Assembly: GCA_035222895.1 (NCBI GenBank)
Contig: JAVYIG010007847.1
Coordinates: 32,414-96,413 of the forward strand
Source: Strongylocentrotus droebachiensis
Lineage: Eukaryota > Echinodermata > Echinoidea > Camarodonta > Strongylocentrotidae
Direction: 5' to 3'
DNA: 64,000 nt
Positions 11,801 through 24,800 of this stretch are shown here, piece by piece (the stretch's first letter is position 1; the number at the start of each line of letters is the position of its first letter). A program made the position numbers and the translations under genes. A model generated the notes under the pieces. That model did no database searches. It had not been told where the DNA came from and worked only from the letters and a program-made list of their open reading frames with translations.

Positions 11801-14800
11801 GCATTCTCTATAGCGCCCTCTATACCCATGGAGTACATTTCATAAATTCTTGAAATGCTTGCCCGTGGATAGTCTTGAATTGCACACCCTTAACCTTCAT
11901 GGGCCAGGGCAAGCGAAGTATTTCTAGGTTGCCCGGATACTACTTGACCTTTTGGGCTAGTTGCCTGCCCCGCTAAAGCCGTGAGGCATTCTCTATAGCG
12001 CCCTCTATACCCATTGAGTATATTTCAAAATTCTTGAAATGCTTGCCCGTGGAGAGTCATGATTGCACACCCTTAACCTTCTTGGGCCAGGGCAAGCGAA
12101 GTATTTCTGGGTTGCCCGGATACTACTTGACCCTTTGGGCTAGTTGCCTGCCCCGCTAAGGCCGTGAGGCATTCTCTATAGCGCCCTCTATACCCATGCA
12201 GCACATTTCATAAATTCCTGAAAAGCTTGCCCGTGAATAGTCTTGAATTGCACACCCTTAATCTTCATGGGCCAGGGCAAGCGAAGTATTTCTGGGTTGC
12301 CTGGATACTACTTGACCCTTAGGGCTAGTTGCCTGCCCCGCTAAGGCCGTGAGGCATTGTCTATAGCGCCCTCTATACCCATGGAGCACATTTCATAAAT
12401 TCCTGAAATGCTTGCCCGTGAATAGTCTTGAATTGCACACCCTTAACCTTTATGGGCCAGGGCAAGCGAAGTATTTCTGGGTTGCCCGGATACTACTTGA
12501 CCCTTTAGGCTAGTTGCCTGCCCCGCTAAAGCCGTGAGGCATTCTCTATAGCGCCCTCTATACCCATGGAGTACATTTCATAAATTCTTGAAATGCTTGC
12601 CCGTGAATAGTCTTGAATTGCACACCCTTAACCTTCATGGGCCAGGGCAAGCGAAGTATTTCTGGGTTGCCCGGATACTACTTGACCCTTTGGGCTAGTT
12701 GCCTTCCCCGCTAAAGCCGTGAGGCATTCTCTATAGCGCCCTCTATACCCATGGAGCACATTTCATAAATTCTTGAAATGCTTGCCCGTGGATAGTCTTG
12801 AATTGCACACCCTTAACCTTCATGGGCCAGGGCAAGCGAAGTATTTTTGGGTTGCCCGGATACTATTTGACCCTTTGGGCTAGTTGCCTGCCTCGCTTAA
12901 GCCGTGAGGTATTTTCTATAGCCCTCTATACCCATTAAGTATATTTCAAAATTCTTGAAATGCTTGCCCGTGGATAGTCTTGAATTGCACATCCTTAACC
13001 TTCATGGGCCAGGGCAAGCGAAGTATTTCTGGGTTGCCCGGATACTACTTGACCTTTTGGGCTAGTTCCCTGCCCCGCTAAAGCCGTGAGGCAATCTCTA
13101 TAGCGCCCTCTATACCCATGGAGTACATTTCATAAATTCTTGAAATGCTTGCCCGTGGATAGTCTTGAATTGCACACCCTTAACCTTCATGGGCCAGGGC
13201 AAGCGAAGTATTTCTAGGTTGCCCGGATACTACTTGACCTTTTGGGCTAGTTGCCTGCCCCGCTAAAGCCGTGAGGCATTCTCTATAGCGCCCTCTATAC
13301 CCATTGAGTATATTTCAAAATTCTTGAAATGCTTGCCCGTGGAGAGTCTTGATTGCACACCCTTAACCTTCTTGGGCCAGGGCAAGCGAAGTATTTCTGG
13401 GTTGCCCGGATACTACTTGACCCTTTGGGCTAGTTGCCTGCCCCGCTAAGGCCGTGAGGCATTCTCTATAGCGCCCTCTATACCCATGCAGCACATTTCA
13501 TAAATTCCTGAAAAGCTTGCCCGTGAATAGTCTTGAATTGCACACCCTTAACCTTCATGGGCCAGGGCAAGCGAAGTATTTCTGGGTTGCCTGGATACTA
13601 CTTGACCCTTAGGGCTAGTTGCCTGCCCCGCTAAGGCCGTGAGGCATTGTCTATAGCGCCCTCTATACCCATGGAGCACATTTCATAAATTCCTGAAATG
13701 CTTGCCCGTGAATAGTCTTGAATTGCACACCCTTAACCTTTATGGGCCAGGGCAAGCGAAGTATTTCTGGGTTGCCCGGATACTACTTGACCTTTTAGGC
13801 TAGTTGCCTGCCCCGCTAAGGCCGTGAGGCATTCTCTATAGCGCCCTCTATACCCATGCAGCACATTTTATAAATTCTTGAAATGCTTGCCCGTGGATAG
13901 TCTTGAATTGCACACCCTTAACCTTCATGGGCCAGGGCAAGCGAAGTATTTCTGGGTTGCCCGGATACTACTTGACCTTTTGGGCTAGTTGCCTGCCCCG
14001 CTTAAGCCGTGAGGCATTTTCTATAGCCCTCTATACCCATTAAGTATATTTCAAAATTCTTGAAATGCTTGCCCGTGGATAGTCTTGAATTGCACACCCT
14101 TAACCTTCATGGGCCAGGGCAAGCGAAGTATTTCTGGGTTGCCCGGATACTACTTGACCCTTTAGGCTAGTTGCCTGCCCCGCTAAAGCCGTGAGGCATT
14201 CTCTATAGCGCCCTCTATACCCATGGAGCACATTTCATAAAATCTTGAAATGCTTGCCCGTGGATAGTCTTGAATTGCACACCCTTAACCTTCATGGGCC
14301 AGGGCAAGCGAAGTATTTCTGGGTTGCCCGGATACTACTTGACCTTTTGGGCTAGTTGCCTGCCCCGCTTAAGCCGTGAGGCAATCTCTATAGCGCCCTC
14401 TATACCCATGGAGTACATTTCATAAATTCTTGAAATGCTTGCCCGTGGAGAGTCATGATTGCACACCCTTAACCTTCTTGGGCCAGGGCAAGCGAAGTAT
14501 TTCTGGGTTGCCCGGATACTACTTGACCCTTTGGGCTAGTTGCCTGCCCCGCTAAGGCCGTGAGGCATTCTCTATAGCGCCCTCTATACCCATGCAGCAC
14601 ATTTCATAAATTCCTGAAAAGCTTGCCCGTGAATAGTCTTGAATTGCACACCCTTAATCTTCATGGGCCAGGGCAAGCGAAGTATTTCTGGGTTGCCCGG
14701 ATACTACTTGACCCTTTAGGCTAGTTGCCTGCCCCGCTAAAGCCGTAAGGCATTCTCTATAGCGCCCTCTATACCCATGGAGCACATTTCATAAAATCTT

Positions 14801-16215
14801 GAAATGCTTGCCCGTGGATAGTCTTGAATTGCACACCCTTAACCTTCATGGGCCAGGGCAAGCGAAGTATTTCTGGGTTGCCCGGATACTACTTGACCTT
14901 TTGGGCTAGTTGCCTGCCCCGCTTAAGCCGTGAGGCAATCTCTATAGCGCCCTCTATACCCATGGAGTACATTTCATAAATTCTTGAAATGCTTGCCCGT
15001 GGATAGTCTTGAATTGCACACCCTTAACCTTCATGGGCCAGGGCAAGCAAAGTATTTTGGGGTTGCCCGGATACTACTTGACCCTTTAGGCTAGTTGCCT
15101 TCCCCGCTAAAGCCGTGAGGCATTCTCTATAGCGCCCTCTATACCCATGGAGCACATTTCATAAATTCTTGAAATGCTTGCCCGTGGATAGTCTTGAATT
15201 GCACACCCTTAACCTTCATGGGCCAGGGCAAGCGAAGTATTTTTGGGTTGCCCGGATACTATTTGACCCTTTGGGCTAGTTGCCTGCCTCGCTTAAGCCG
15301 TGAGGTATTTTCTATAGCCCTCTATACCCATTAAGTATATTTCAAAATTCTTGAAATGCTTGACCGTGGATAGTCTTGAATTGCACACCCTTAACCTTCA
15401 TGGGCCAGGGCAAGCGAAGTATTTATAGGTTGCCCGGATACTACTTGACCTTTTAGGCTAGTTGCCTGCCTCGCTAAAGCCGTGAGGCATTCTCTATAGC
15501 GCCCTCTATACCCATGGAGTACATTTCATAAATTCTTGAAATGCTTGCCCGTGGATAGTCTTGAATTGCACACCCTTAACCTTCATGGGCCAGGGCAAGC
15601 GAAGTATTTCTAGGTTGCCCGGATACTACTTGACCTTTTGGGCTAGTTGCCTGCCCCGCTAAAGCCGTGAGGCATTCTCTATAGCGCCCTCTATACCCAT
15701 TGAGTATATTTCAAAATTCTTGAAATGCTTGCCCGTGGAGAGTCATGATTGCACACCCTTAACCTTCTTGGGCCAGGGCAAGCGAAGTATTTCTGGGTTG
15801 CCCGGATACTACTTGACCCTTTGGGCTAGTTGCCTGCCCCGCTCAAGCCGTGAGGCTTTTTCTATAGCCCTCTTTACTCATGGAGTATATTCCAGAAATT
15901 TTTGAAATGCTTGCCTGTGAAAAGTCTAGAATCGCATACCCTTAACCTTCATGGGCCAGGGCAAGCGAAGTATGTCTGGGTTGCCCTGATACTACTTGAC
16001 CCTTTGGGCTAGTTGCCTAATCCGCTCAAGCCGTGAGGCTTTTTCTATAGCCCTCTTTACCCATGGAGTATATTCCAGAAATTCTTGAAATGCTTGCCTG
16101 TGAAAAGTCTAGAATTGTATACCCTTAATCCTCATGGGCCAGGGTAAGTGACGTATTTCTGGGTTGCCCGGATGTTACTTGACCTTTTGGGCTAGCTGCC
16201 TGCCCCGTTAAAGCC
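8881..16215 (-). repeat. right-arm 185-bp tandem array, about 40 units, inverted
   Basis: The same unit in reverse orientation (GTGAGGC...CTATACCCATGGAG...CTTGACC). The outermost units (about 15840-16215) form a more diverged class with GCCTGTGAAAAGTCTAGAAT and a TTTACTCATGG or TTTACCCATGG block, expected of older edge copies. Several units lack GC from GGGCGCTATAG, giving a shorter GCCCTC form that recurs at fixed intervals. Confidence 0.95.
9060..15844 (-). repeat. 3,686-bp spaced block duplication in the right array
   Basis: Rare variants recur at one offset: TTGCCTGGAT at 9901 and 13587; the TTAAGCCGTGAGGTATTTTC junction at 9211 and 12897; TGCTTGACCG at 11671 and 15357. All differ by 3,686 bp, about 20 units. 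The first block is about 9060-12158 and the second about 12746-15844. The match ends where the diverged edge units begin. Confidence 0.85.
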
Positions 16216-16365
16216 GTCAGACTATTTGATTAACAAATTTTGAATTTTTGAATATGAATGTCGAATATCCATCCAACTTCACAATTTGAATATGAATATC
16301 GAATATCCATCCAACTTCACAATTTGAATATCGAATATCGAATATCCATCCAACTTCACGCCGGT
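16216..16365 (-). repeat. right outer terminal domain of the foldback element
   Basis: Reverse complement of 1353-1500 with few differences: three ATCCAACTTCACAATTTGAATATC-type subrepeats ending CACGCCGGT. Confidence 0.85.
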
Positions 16366-16374
16366 CCATTAATG
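16366..16374. repeat. right 9-bp target-site duplication
   Basis: Exact CCATTAATG copy of 1344-1352, directly after CGCCGGT. Confidence 0.75.
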
Positions 16375-18760
16375 TTTAAGTCCGTGTAGCCCCTGTACGT
16401 ACATTCATACGGAACATACCAGAGAGACTACGGGTACGATACGGCAGCTCAGGGAATCACATGCGGCTGGCTAGCTAGCTAGCACCACCAGTGTTCACGC
16501 ATGCATGATGCGATAATATCTGCCAAATATTGTGGATTGCGCATGCTCAGTTCAATTAGACCCCCAACATGCTAAACAGAGATCCGATTGGTGGAAGATG
16601 TATTTTACCAGGTGCTAAAAAAGTTTAGAAGTTTAGAACACACAAAAACAATAACATAATATTCAAGGGCAACACCCACTTTAGGAGTTCGTGTGTACTT
16701 CTTTGTTTAAATACATAACTCCTATGTATTGTAGTTCCAATCGACAGACAATTTAACATTGCATAGTTCTAGCTTAGGCATATAATTAACAAGCATATAG
16801 TGCCATATTTATATGTTATCCTCCCCCAGCTCGGATCAGACTTACTAGAAATACCCCCAAAATGAAAAACTGAAAATCGGCAAACTCTCCCCCACCCCTT
16901 TCTGTTTTACTTTCTTGTTGGAGACACCGATTATGAAATGTGATAATCCTATTTTTCTTTCCTCGTCAAGTATTTGTGACCCGGGGCGCCCTTCCTCATC
17001 CCCAGAAACTAGCCCTAGGTCAATTTAGACACTTAGTCATTTGCGCAACTCCACATGTGTACTCACAGAACTTTTTTGAATGTGATATGTTCAGGGAAAT
17101 CCCATTAGTTTTATAGCTAAAAGCCTTGATGGCAATCTTTTCCCTTTAAAATCGAGTAAATTCTATCAATTTATTTTCAAAACCCTGCAATGTAGACAGA
17201 TGGGCAGCAGGACTAAATAAGAGGTAAAAGCAATTTTGAGGCAATATTCAAATTTTAAATGCATTTATTTTCAAAATATAAGAAAGATACAAAATATGAC
17301 TAGGACTAAGGAGACATTATTCACATATTTGAGGAGACGTTATTGTACTCAAGAATACACTTCAGAAGGTCAGAGATACACTGCAGTAATAATCAACCAA
17401 ATTCATTCAAGAATTCTTCAACAAGTTTTTGACTTCATTAGAATATCAATATGATAAACAACTCTGACACACATTTCACACACACTTATAATTTTTTGAA
17501 TGAAATATATACTAAAATGTACAGCAGGAATATCTTATTGCAACACATTCAAGTTAGGAGACTTAAAGCAGATTATTAACAGTCTTGGCATGAGTATAAG
17601 TCAACTGCATGTGTTATTGAAATCGACAACTTTTGATACACAAGGAGTTCCCTAAATATCACGATTTGTACAAATGATTGTCATTATTCATTTTCCTATG
17701 CGACATATGGCCAAATCTGCCCCTACATATGAATCAAGACAACAAACTAGTTTATTCTGTCTCCAATGAATTTGTGATTGACATTATTACTACCTAAATA
17801 CATCAAAATATATCATCTCTTAGTGTTTAACGCCAGACGTTTTTTATCATCCAAACAACAGCACAAAAGGATGATCGCTTCATAATGGAACTTAAAGTTC
17901 TATACACTGATCACTTCTGCACTGATTTCAACAACAGGAATATAATTATAGATATATCTTCAGAATCATTTCACCTACTTACATTCAAAGAAACTCTATT
18001 ACCAGTATTTATTTACAGCGAAGGTACAGTACAATACAATATTTCTGTGATAAAATGTGTAAATTCTTAGTGTAAATGAATCAAATTTGTTGTCATAATG
18101 AAACTAACAAACTGCAAAATCTCAATCAAATTTTTGACATGATCATATGTATGATTTTTCTTTACAAAATCCTTCAAAACATTTTTATGCAAGCAAAACT
18201 GTAACTATGATGATTTGCAACATAATTTATAGAATACATTAAGTACTACATTTTGTGTACAACTGCATGTAAAGTGTATTTAAAAAAAAGGGGGGGGGTT
18301 TGATATAACAAGGCAATTTCCTTTGTCCTTAAGAAATTCAACTGTACTATGTATTTCCACATGCAAAACATTATAAATACATACAGGTATACATTTGAAA
18401 TTTAAGACAATCTCCATATAAATTGTAGGCAAAGTTTTTCATAGTTACACCATGTAAAATCTTTCCCACATGATTGCCAAAACTGAGAAATACAGCATGA
18501 TAAAAATCATTGTTTTCTTTTACACCAAGAACAAAATGTGGTAATGTAGACCAGCTACATTTAGTATAAAACAAAATATACAGTATCATTCATTTCATAT
18601 ATGAAATATCAGTATTAAGTGTTGATTTTGATCAAGGAGATACCATCAACTTACCGGTATAGGACCTAATATTCAAAAGGCACTTTGTTGGACAGAGGAT
18701 TGTATGATGGACAGATATTATTCTGCTCATCCCCTTATTAGTCACAAGATTGCTTTTGCA
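16375..18760. other. intergenic DNA and 3' flank of the GH3-domain gene
   Basis: AT-rich. Predicted ORFs here are short and unrecognised. The 3' UTR of the minus-strand gene should lie just left of 18761. There is a short A/G homopolymer patch at about 18281-18299 and CTAGCTAGCTAGC at about 16470. Nothing else was identified. Confidence 0.5.
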
Positions 18761-21700
18761 CTATATTATGCCTGCCATGAGTACCTCAGCCGACTGGTCA
18801 ACCTTCAAAACTCTTGGAATCTTTACTTGGTTGATTGAGGCTTGAGTGTTGGTCAGGAGATGTTCTCTTAAATTCCTGAACGTTCCCGGTTTGACCAGAT
18901 GAACCTTGATAGGACCGATACTGCCCTTTTCTCGGAAGGAGTTGTAGACAAAGGAAGCTTCTCGCAGGTTCTCATCCAGCTGGTAAGTGCAAATAGAGAG
19001 ACGCAACACATAGTATAAATATCATTTGCATCTAAACACAAAAGAGCTATCTGCTTCACCATTGAGGGATCTTTAATTTGTCCCCTCAAGGAATAACATA
19101 AACAATCTTTTCCAAGTTAAAAAAAAATACTACACAAAACAAATAGGGGCTTAATGACGAAGTATGTAATATTTATTAAAAAGGGAGAGAATAATATTTT
19201 TGTACTAGATTTTCACCTTCTAAAACCTTCATTTCATAATTTCTTTTAATTTTCGTTTTCTGTCTTGTTCCAGTCCCTTTATTTCTCTCTGTCTCAAAAA
19301 TGCAAACGTGTGCTGGGTATTCCTTTCTCTTTCATAAGCTCAGCCTATATACTGTCTGCCTGATTGCATCTCACCTCCTTAATTCCTTCTTCCTCTCCTG
19401 CCTCCCCTCCCTCCCTACACCTTTCTTATTGGTCTTCTCGCTGCCTCCCCACATACCTGTTTCCTCTTCCTACCTACACCCCCCCCCCTCCCTCCCCTCC
19501 CTCCCTCTCCCTCTCCCTCTCCCTTCCTCTTTCTTCCTCCTGCATCACCCTCTTCTCTCACCTTGTTCAACTCCCCGTCAGATGATACTTTTCCGTCCAA
19601 TTCAAGAAATACTTCATAATGTGGAGTTTTGTCAGATGCTAATGAGAACAACAAATACAAAATAAATTTACATCACTATTGAATCTATACAGAGAGACTT
19701 GCTAAATGACATATGAAAATATGCTACATAGACAGGTAGTCTTTAGATATGTATCATCTGTTGACAGCCAGAAGGGTGTTGACCCTGTGAAGAATGATAT
19801 AACATCTTTCTGGCTATAAGCAGGTATGGTTGCTATGAAATATGATGATGATGATGATCCACAGCACTTGTATGGCGCCATTTACCTGTTTAAAACATTC
19901 AAAGGCGCCCGCTCCTCAAATAGTCACAGACTACACATTTGCTTGAAAAGATGGGTTTTGAGGCCTTTCTAGCTTGTCAATGTCGCGATATATTACCTTA
20001 ACTAAAGATTGTTCAAAGGAAGCAAAAATATTTAATTTTTTTAACAACTGGAGTCACGATGGCAGATTTATCTGCACTTGAAACCATGAATATAATACAA
20101 GCACCAACTGCAATGTTCTACTACGTACACTTAATAAACAATTAGTTTCAAACTAGAGTTTGTTGACATTTTAAATAGATAGTTTATTCAGTATGCAACA
20201 TTATTTTCTATATAAGGCTTCCAAATGGTACAATAAATCAGTGTATTCAATATCTTTAGCGCAGTACCCGGATGACTGACCAATATTGTTTTCGTATTAC
20301 TCAGTCATCCCGGAACTTCAACTATAATATTTTTTTGTCATGTGATACAAGAATATATTGCTCTCACTATGACAATATATTCTTGTATCATACTCAAAGT
20401 CATCCAATATTATATAAATATAGCTGCTTACCTTTCTCCTTAAGCAAGGGACTCTCTACAGTTGAGTAGTCCATGAGGGCCACCTCTCCCAAGTCCTCAA
20501 GGGTCTTCTGAATTGTCTTGAAGATCACATCCTCTGACATCTTCTCTCCTCTGAGGTTGAGCAACTGTCCTTGTCTGAATAAAAAAATACAGACCATATA
20601 AAGCATATACTGCCTTATCACCAACCTACAATGATACTTTGATAGCTGACACACCATATCTAAGGACCATATCTTGTTACAATCATTGTAAGCATTGTAA
20701 GTAAACACTATTGGTTTTAAATACAAATGATGACATAATCTGGCACATGTCACAAATATAAAGTTGAACTACAGAGGGGTTAAAGGTAAAGACCAGTATT
20801 GGAAACGCCCCAATTTCAAAAAATGAAATGGAAGCTCTTATTACCAATCATGTGAAAGAGTATGTTTTGACTAATACATGATGATAGCAATTTTGCCGGG
20901 AAACTGCCTACTAATTGATATATTTAGTAAATTGATTTATCTATTGGTGTGTGAGAGATAAACGCATGTGTCGCGCATGTGTGCGTAGTCCCATATACAT
21001 CTTTCTGTGTACAGTGCTTCTAACTTTACGAAGACTGGGCCAAATTTCTTATCATTTTGATGATTCCAGAACCTTGCAGTACACACCAATGAAACACCCC
21101 ATTTATTCTTCAGTCTCTATGAAAATGAACTACAGAGGGAGGTACACATGTTTACAATTTCACTAGATTTTTAGGTTTTGATCCCACATGACCAGATAAA
21201 AGCTACAGCCTCACCCAATGGACAAAGCCTAATCTCCAATAAAGCCCCACTTCTTGCAATCTTAAATTAAATTCTTCACACCTATTTCTGGGCTGGCCGC
21301 TGTGCCTCACACCCATACTCGCTATAGTCAACATGCTTTTACAGTCAGTGCTCCTGCTATATGGAACAACTTTCTCTTAGCTATCCGTCAGGCCACATCT
21401 ATTCAATCCTTCAAACCCATGATAAAAATAAATCATATTTTTGTAACTTAATGCTACTGTTTATACATTGTAAGTAGTAGACCTATTCCTGTTATAATAT
21501 GTTACCACATTTTGATCTGCCGGTATATTCAAGTTTGAGCTATATAATTATTTAATCAATTGTTGAATCATTGTCTGTAAAACTTTCTATTATTGTTAAA
21601 TGTGCTTTATAAATACCATGTGTTACAGTCAAACCTGCTTTAGTGACCACCTGTCTACAAAGACCACATTTTTTGTTTCCCTTGAAAATGGTTTCTCATT

Positions 21701-21832
21701 GAAACATGTACTAAAGGAACCTGTACATAAAGACCACCTGCCTATAAAGACCACTTTTCTTGTCTCCCTCGGGTGGTGTTTATAGACAGGTTTCACTTTA
21801 GCAACAGGATCAATCACCTGACAGGCTACATC

Positions 21833-21867
<35 letters not shown>

Positions 21868-24800
21868 GCTCACACGCACACACACACACACTCACACGCT
21901 CACACGCACACACACACAAAAAATAGATCCTTCGACACCAACGACACTGCGAGACTCACCTGTACAAGAACTCAACAACAGGAGCTTTGTTATAGAAGTC
22001 GGTGACTCGGACAACATCCCCAAAGCGATATCGATAGAACCCACTCATGTTAGTCAGCACCAGCTCGTACGTGGCTCCTTTCTCAACTTGTTCCATTAAA
22101 AGGGTAGAAGGTTGCTCTTCATCACTGAAAATGTATTAAAACACAAAGTAATGATTCAACAGAAAAGTTGCTGTCATGGCAAAATATAGCATTTGATAGG
22201 TGAATGTATCACAAATCTGTGATTTGAACATTTTAGGATAAAGAAATGCCTCATGCTCATAGGATAAAGAAATGCCTCATGCTCAAATAACTGCCCAAAT
22301 CCAGGACATTTTAGGTCAGCGTGCATTCAGACCTTCAAAGTTAAAAGAGTAACCTGAAAAAGGATACCCTCTCTCTCTCTCTCACATGGTGCACCCGCAA
22401 ACCTACTGTATAAAAGGATACTAATCAAACAGATACATGTATGATATGAAAGAAAGTTATCAGTGACATTAATATGATAATCAAAGAAAAAATGTCAGTC
22501 CTTGCGGTGAAATTGAACTATAATAGCAACTGAACAGAATTTTGATATTATTGATAATGCCACTGCTATTTAATTATTATAATACAACATTAAAACAGGG
22601 TGTATGTGAAATAAGATTTTGTTTAAATAGTCATCGGATTTATAAACTATAGAATTAAACAATAGTCATTAGATTCAGCACTAATTGAACAAATGTAAAG
22701 AAATTTACAACCAACTAATCAATGGGATTGTAAGGCTATTCATTTACCTCTTCTCGACTGGTATGAATTCACAAAACATACTCTTTGGGACCAGCAGATA
22801 GCGCCTTTCCACATCAAAAGGCCAGATATTGATTCCAATGAGACCTTCACTGGCAGCGTATAGGCAGGAGTAGATAGGAATATCTGAGAAAGGAGTAAAA
22901 TATTTAACATTATATGAAAAGAATTCTTGAAGTCTGTCTGACTGGAAAATGACAACTCTGTGTAAGGTTTTCTAAGTTTGAAACTAATATAAAGAAATTA
23001 AAAGTGGCCTACTACAATATGGTCTACAAAATAATATTACCTACCAGGCTACCACTTAACCAACATTGGGAAACAGTATTAGTGAATTTTGAACAATTTC
23101 TTACATCTTTTAAAACATGTTTAAATAATACAGTGTAGAAATTTGCAATGAAATTCCAATTTCCTTCAAATTTAAGTCTTTGTCAATTAATCACAACCTA
23201 AAATCTAAAAATTTGGCTGATATGAATAAGCATCAAACATGCAAATACCTTTTGTGTACTTTTCTCTTAGCATATTGCCATAGACCTGGAAAGCCCCTGA
23301 ATCCACAGATATTATGACCTGAACTTTGGGCCATATTCTCTTGGCAATGTTGTCAAAACCTCTCCCAAACTCCTGCCTCAGCTCCTCGGCCCTTTCTGGA
23401 TCGGGACTCAAGAGGGCATTCAAGTTCTGTCGCACATCTTCTGGAATGTTCAGTTGAGGGCTCACTTCTCCTCTCGCAATATCCTGGACCAACTGTTCCC
23501 AGTTCTCCTCCAGCTCCACGAAAGCATTATGTATGAGAGGCACAAAATTTGCCTCAATGGCTCCAATCTCGCTATCTTTAAGAGCAAACAGCAGATGGGC
23601 ATACAAAGCCTCTCTTTCTGTTGTTATATCAAAGGCAGCCATGGGCGTGCTGTACATGTCAATGAACTTCTCTGAGGATTTGGGCGTGGCCGAGTTGGGT
23701 CCGATCGGAACTCCTCCTGGGGAGGTGCGTGACTTGGGGTTGTAGAAGATCTTGAGGGTTCGTCTAAGGTGCTGTGTTTCAGGAATCGCCTTACGCATAG
23801 AATCCAGACAGACGGTGACGCCGTTCAGTAAGAAATACGTAGAGGCTGCCTTGATCATCGGTACCAGGTTGTGGTGTCCAGATGTCCCGGATGTCACAGC
23901 AAGAATGATGGGATCGTCTTTGGTGAGCACATGATGCGTGCCAGAAGCAATCTCTTGGACAAAGGGTTGGTAGTGATTGGCCCTGGTCAGGGGGTGTTTC
24001 TGGCAGTAGTCCTGAGGGGATTTGATATCGGCAAAGTTGAACTGCTTTCCATACAGTGTTTCGCTTGCTGACTGCAGTCGGGACATTAGAATCTCTGTTT
24101 GGACCTGGAAAGGTATGAGAAATAAGTGCAAAAAGTAGAAATTCATATTAATAAAACAAAGTTATAATGTACATGAACTTTAAGTGTATATATCACAGTA
24201 TATCCATCTAATACCTGCATCTCTGAGAAACTTTTATAATTTCTAGCAATCCCGACTCTACAAATCAATTACATTCGTTGTTGCTATGTCTGGAATCCTC
24301 TAGCACACTTTTCAGTTTCAAGAGAAACTTTCATTCAAGTAGTGCATATAATTGATAAAAGATTCTATTGATAATAGATTCAAGTCACAATGTTTGTTTC
24401 TTAAAGCAAAATCACCAACCCTGTGCAAATAATATAATTTATTTAGATCTACTAACTTTCCTACAAAAAAACACATATATATATGAGAAATGGAAAAAGA
24501 GCATCACCTCCTGACAGTTCTGAGTGTCCTTATCGAGCTTCTCTCTCATACGATGGCCAATCAGCTGAAAGACGCGGTTGGTCACATACTGCTTGGCTGC
24601 CGACTCAAACGTGTGGCTTTTGGACTTGTGAAGTTTCTTGAAGTCGTGTCGGATGTAAATGCCAGCAGCACAGCCTGCTACTACAGGAACCCCAATAACT
24701 AATAAAATAGGAGAGAAAATCATACAGATGCATTACTAAAACATTGAAGTAGTGCTCACTCTTGTATAATATGTAGCCATTCTGATCTGATTTTAATGGG

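Larger units (their letters stand above)
1353..16365. mobile_element. giant foldback (TU-like) DNA transposon, about 15.0 kb, non-autonomous
   Basis: The unit starts ACCGGCGTGAAGTTGG and ends with the reverse complement CCAACTTCACGCCGGT, with a 9-bp direct duplication outside. Left arm 1353-8860 and right arm 8881-16365 are inverted copies in layout: a 150-bp outer domain, then about forty 185-bp tandem repeats. Arms of 7,508 and 7,485 bp meet at a 20-bp centre. No transposase-like reading frame is present; the few ORFs inside are frames through the repeat. Known family context: foldback elements (FB in Drosophila, TU in the sea urchin Strongylocentrotus) have long inverted termini built of direct repeats and short target duplications. 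I infer mobilisation in trans by an unseen transposase. The arms are not exact mirror images, because they carry different repeat variants and different higher-order repeats. Confidence 0.85.

Noticed and set aside
1501-16215. CRISPR-like array
   Set aside because: Units are contiguous 185-bp repeats without spacers, in a eukaryotic setting, with an inversion in the middle. It is satellite-type DNA.
17236-18589. Short ORFs in the flank of the GH3-domain gene
   Set aside because: AT-rich, no domain and no splice partner.
19300-19665. 121-aa plus-strand ORF rich in Pro, Ser and Leu
   Set aside because: Translation of the pyrimidine tract and antisense of GH3-domain exon 7.
21629-22099. ORFs with His-Thr and Val-Cys repeats
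   Set aside because: Translations of the CA microsatellite; only 21960-22124 on the minus strand is a real exon.
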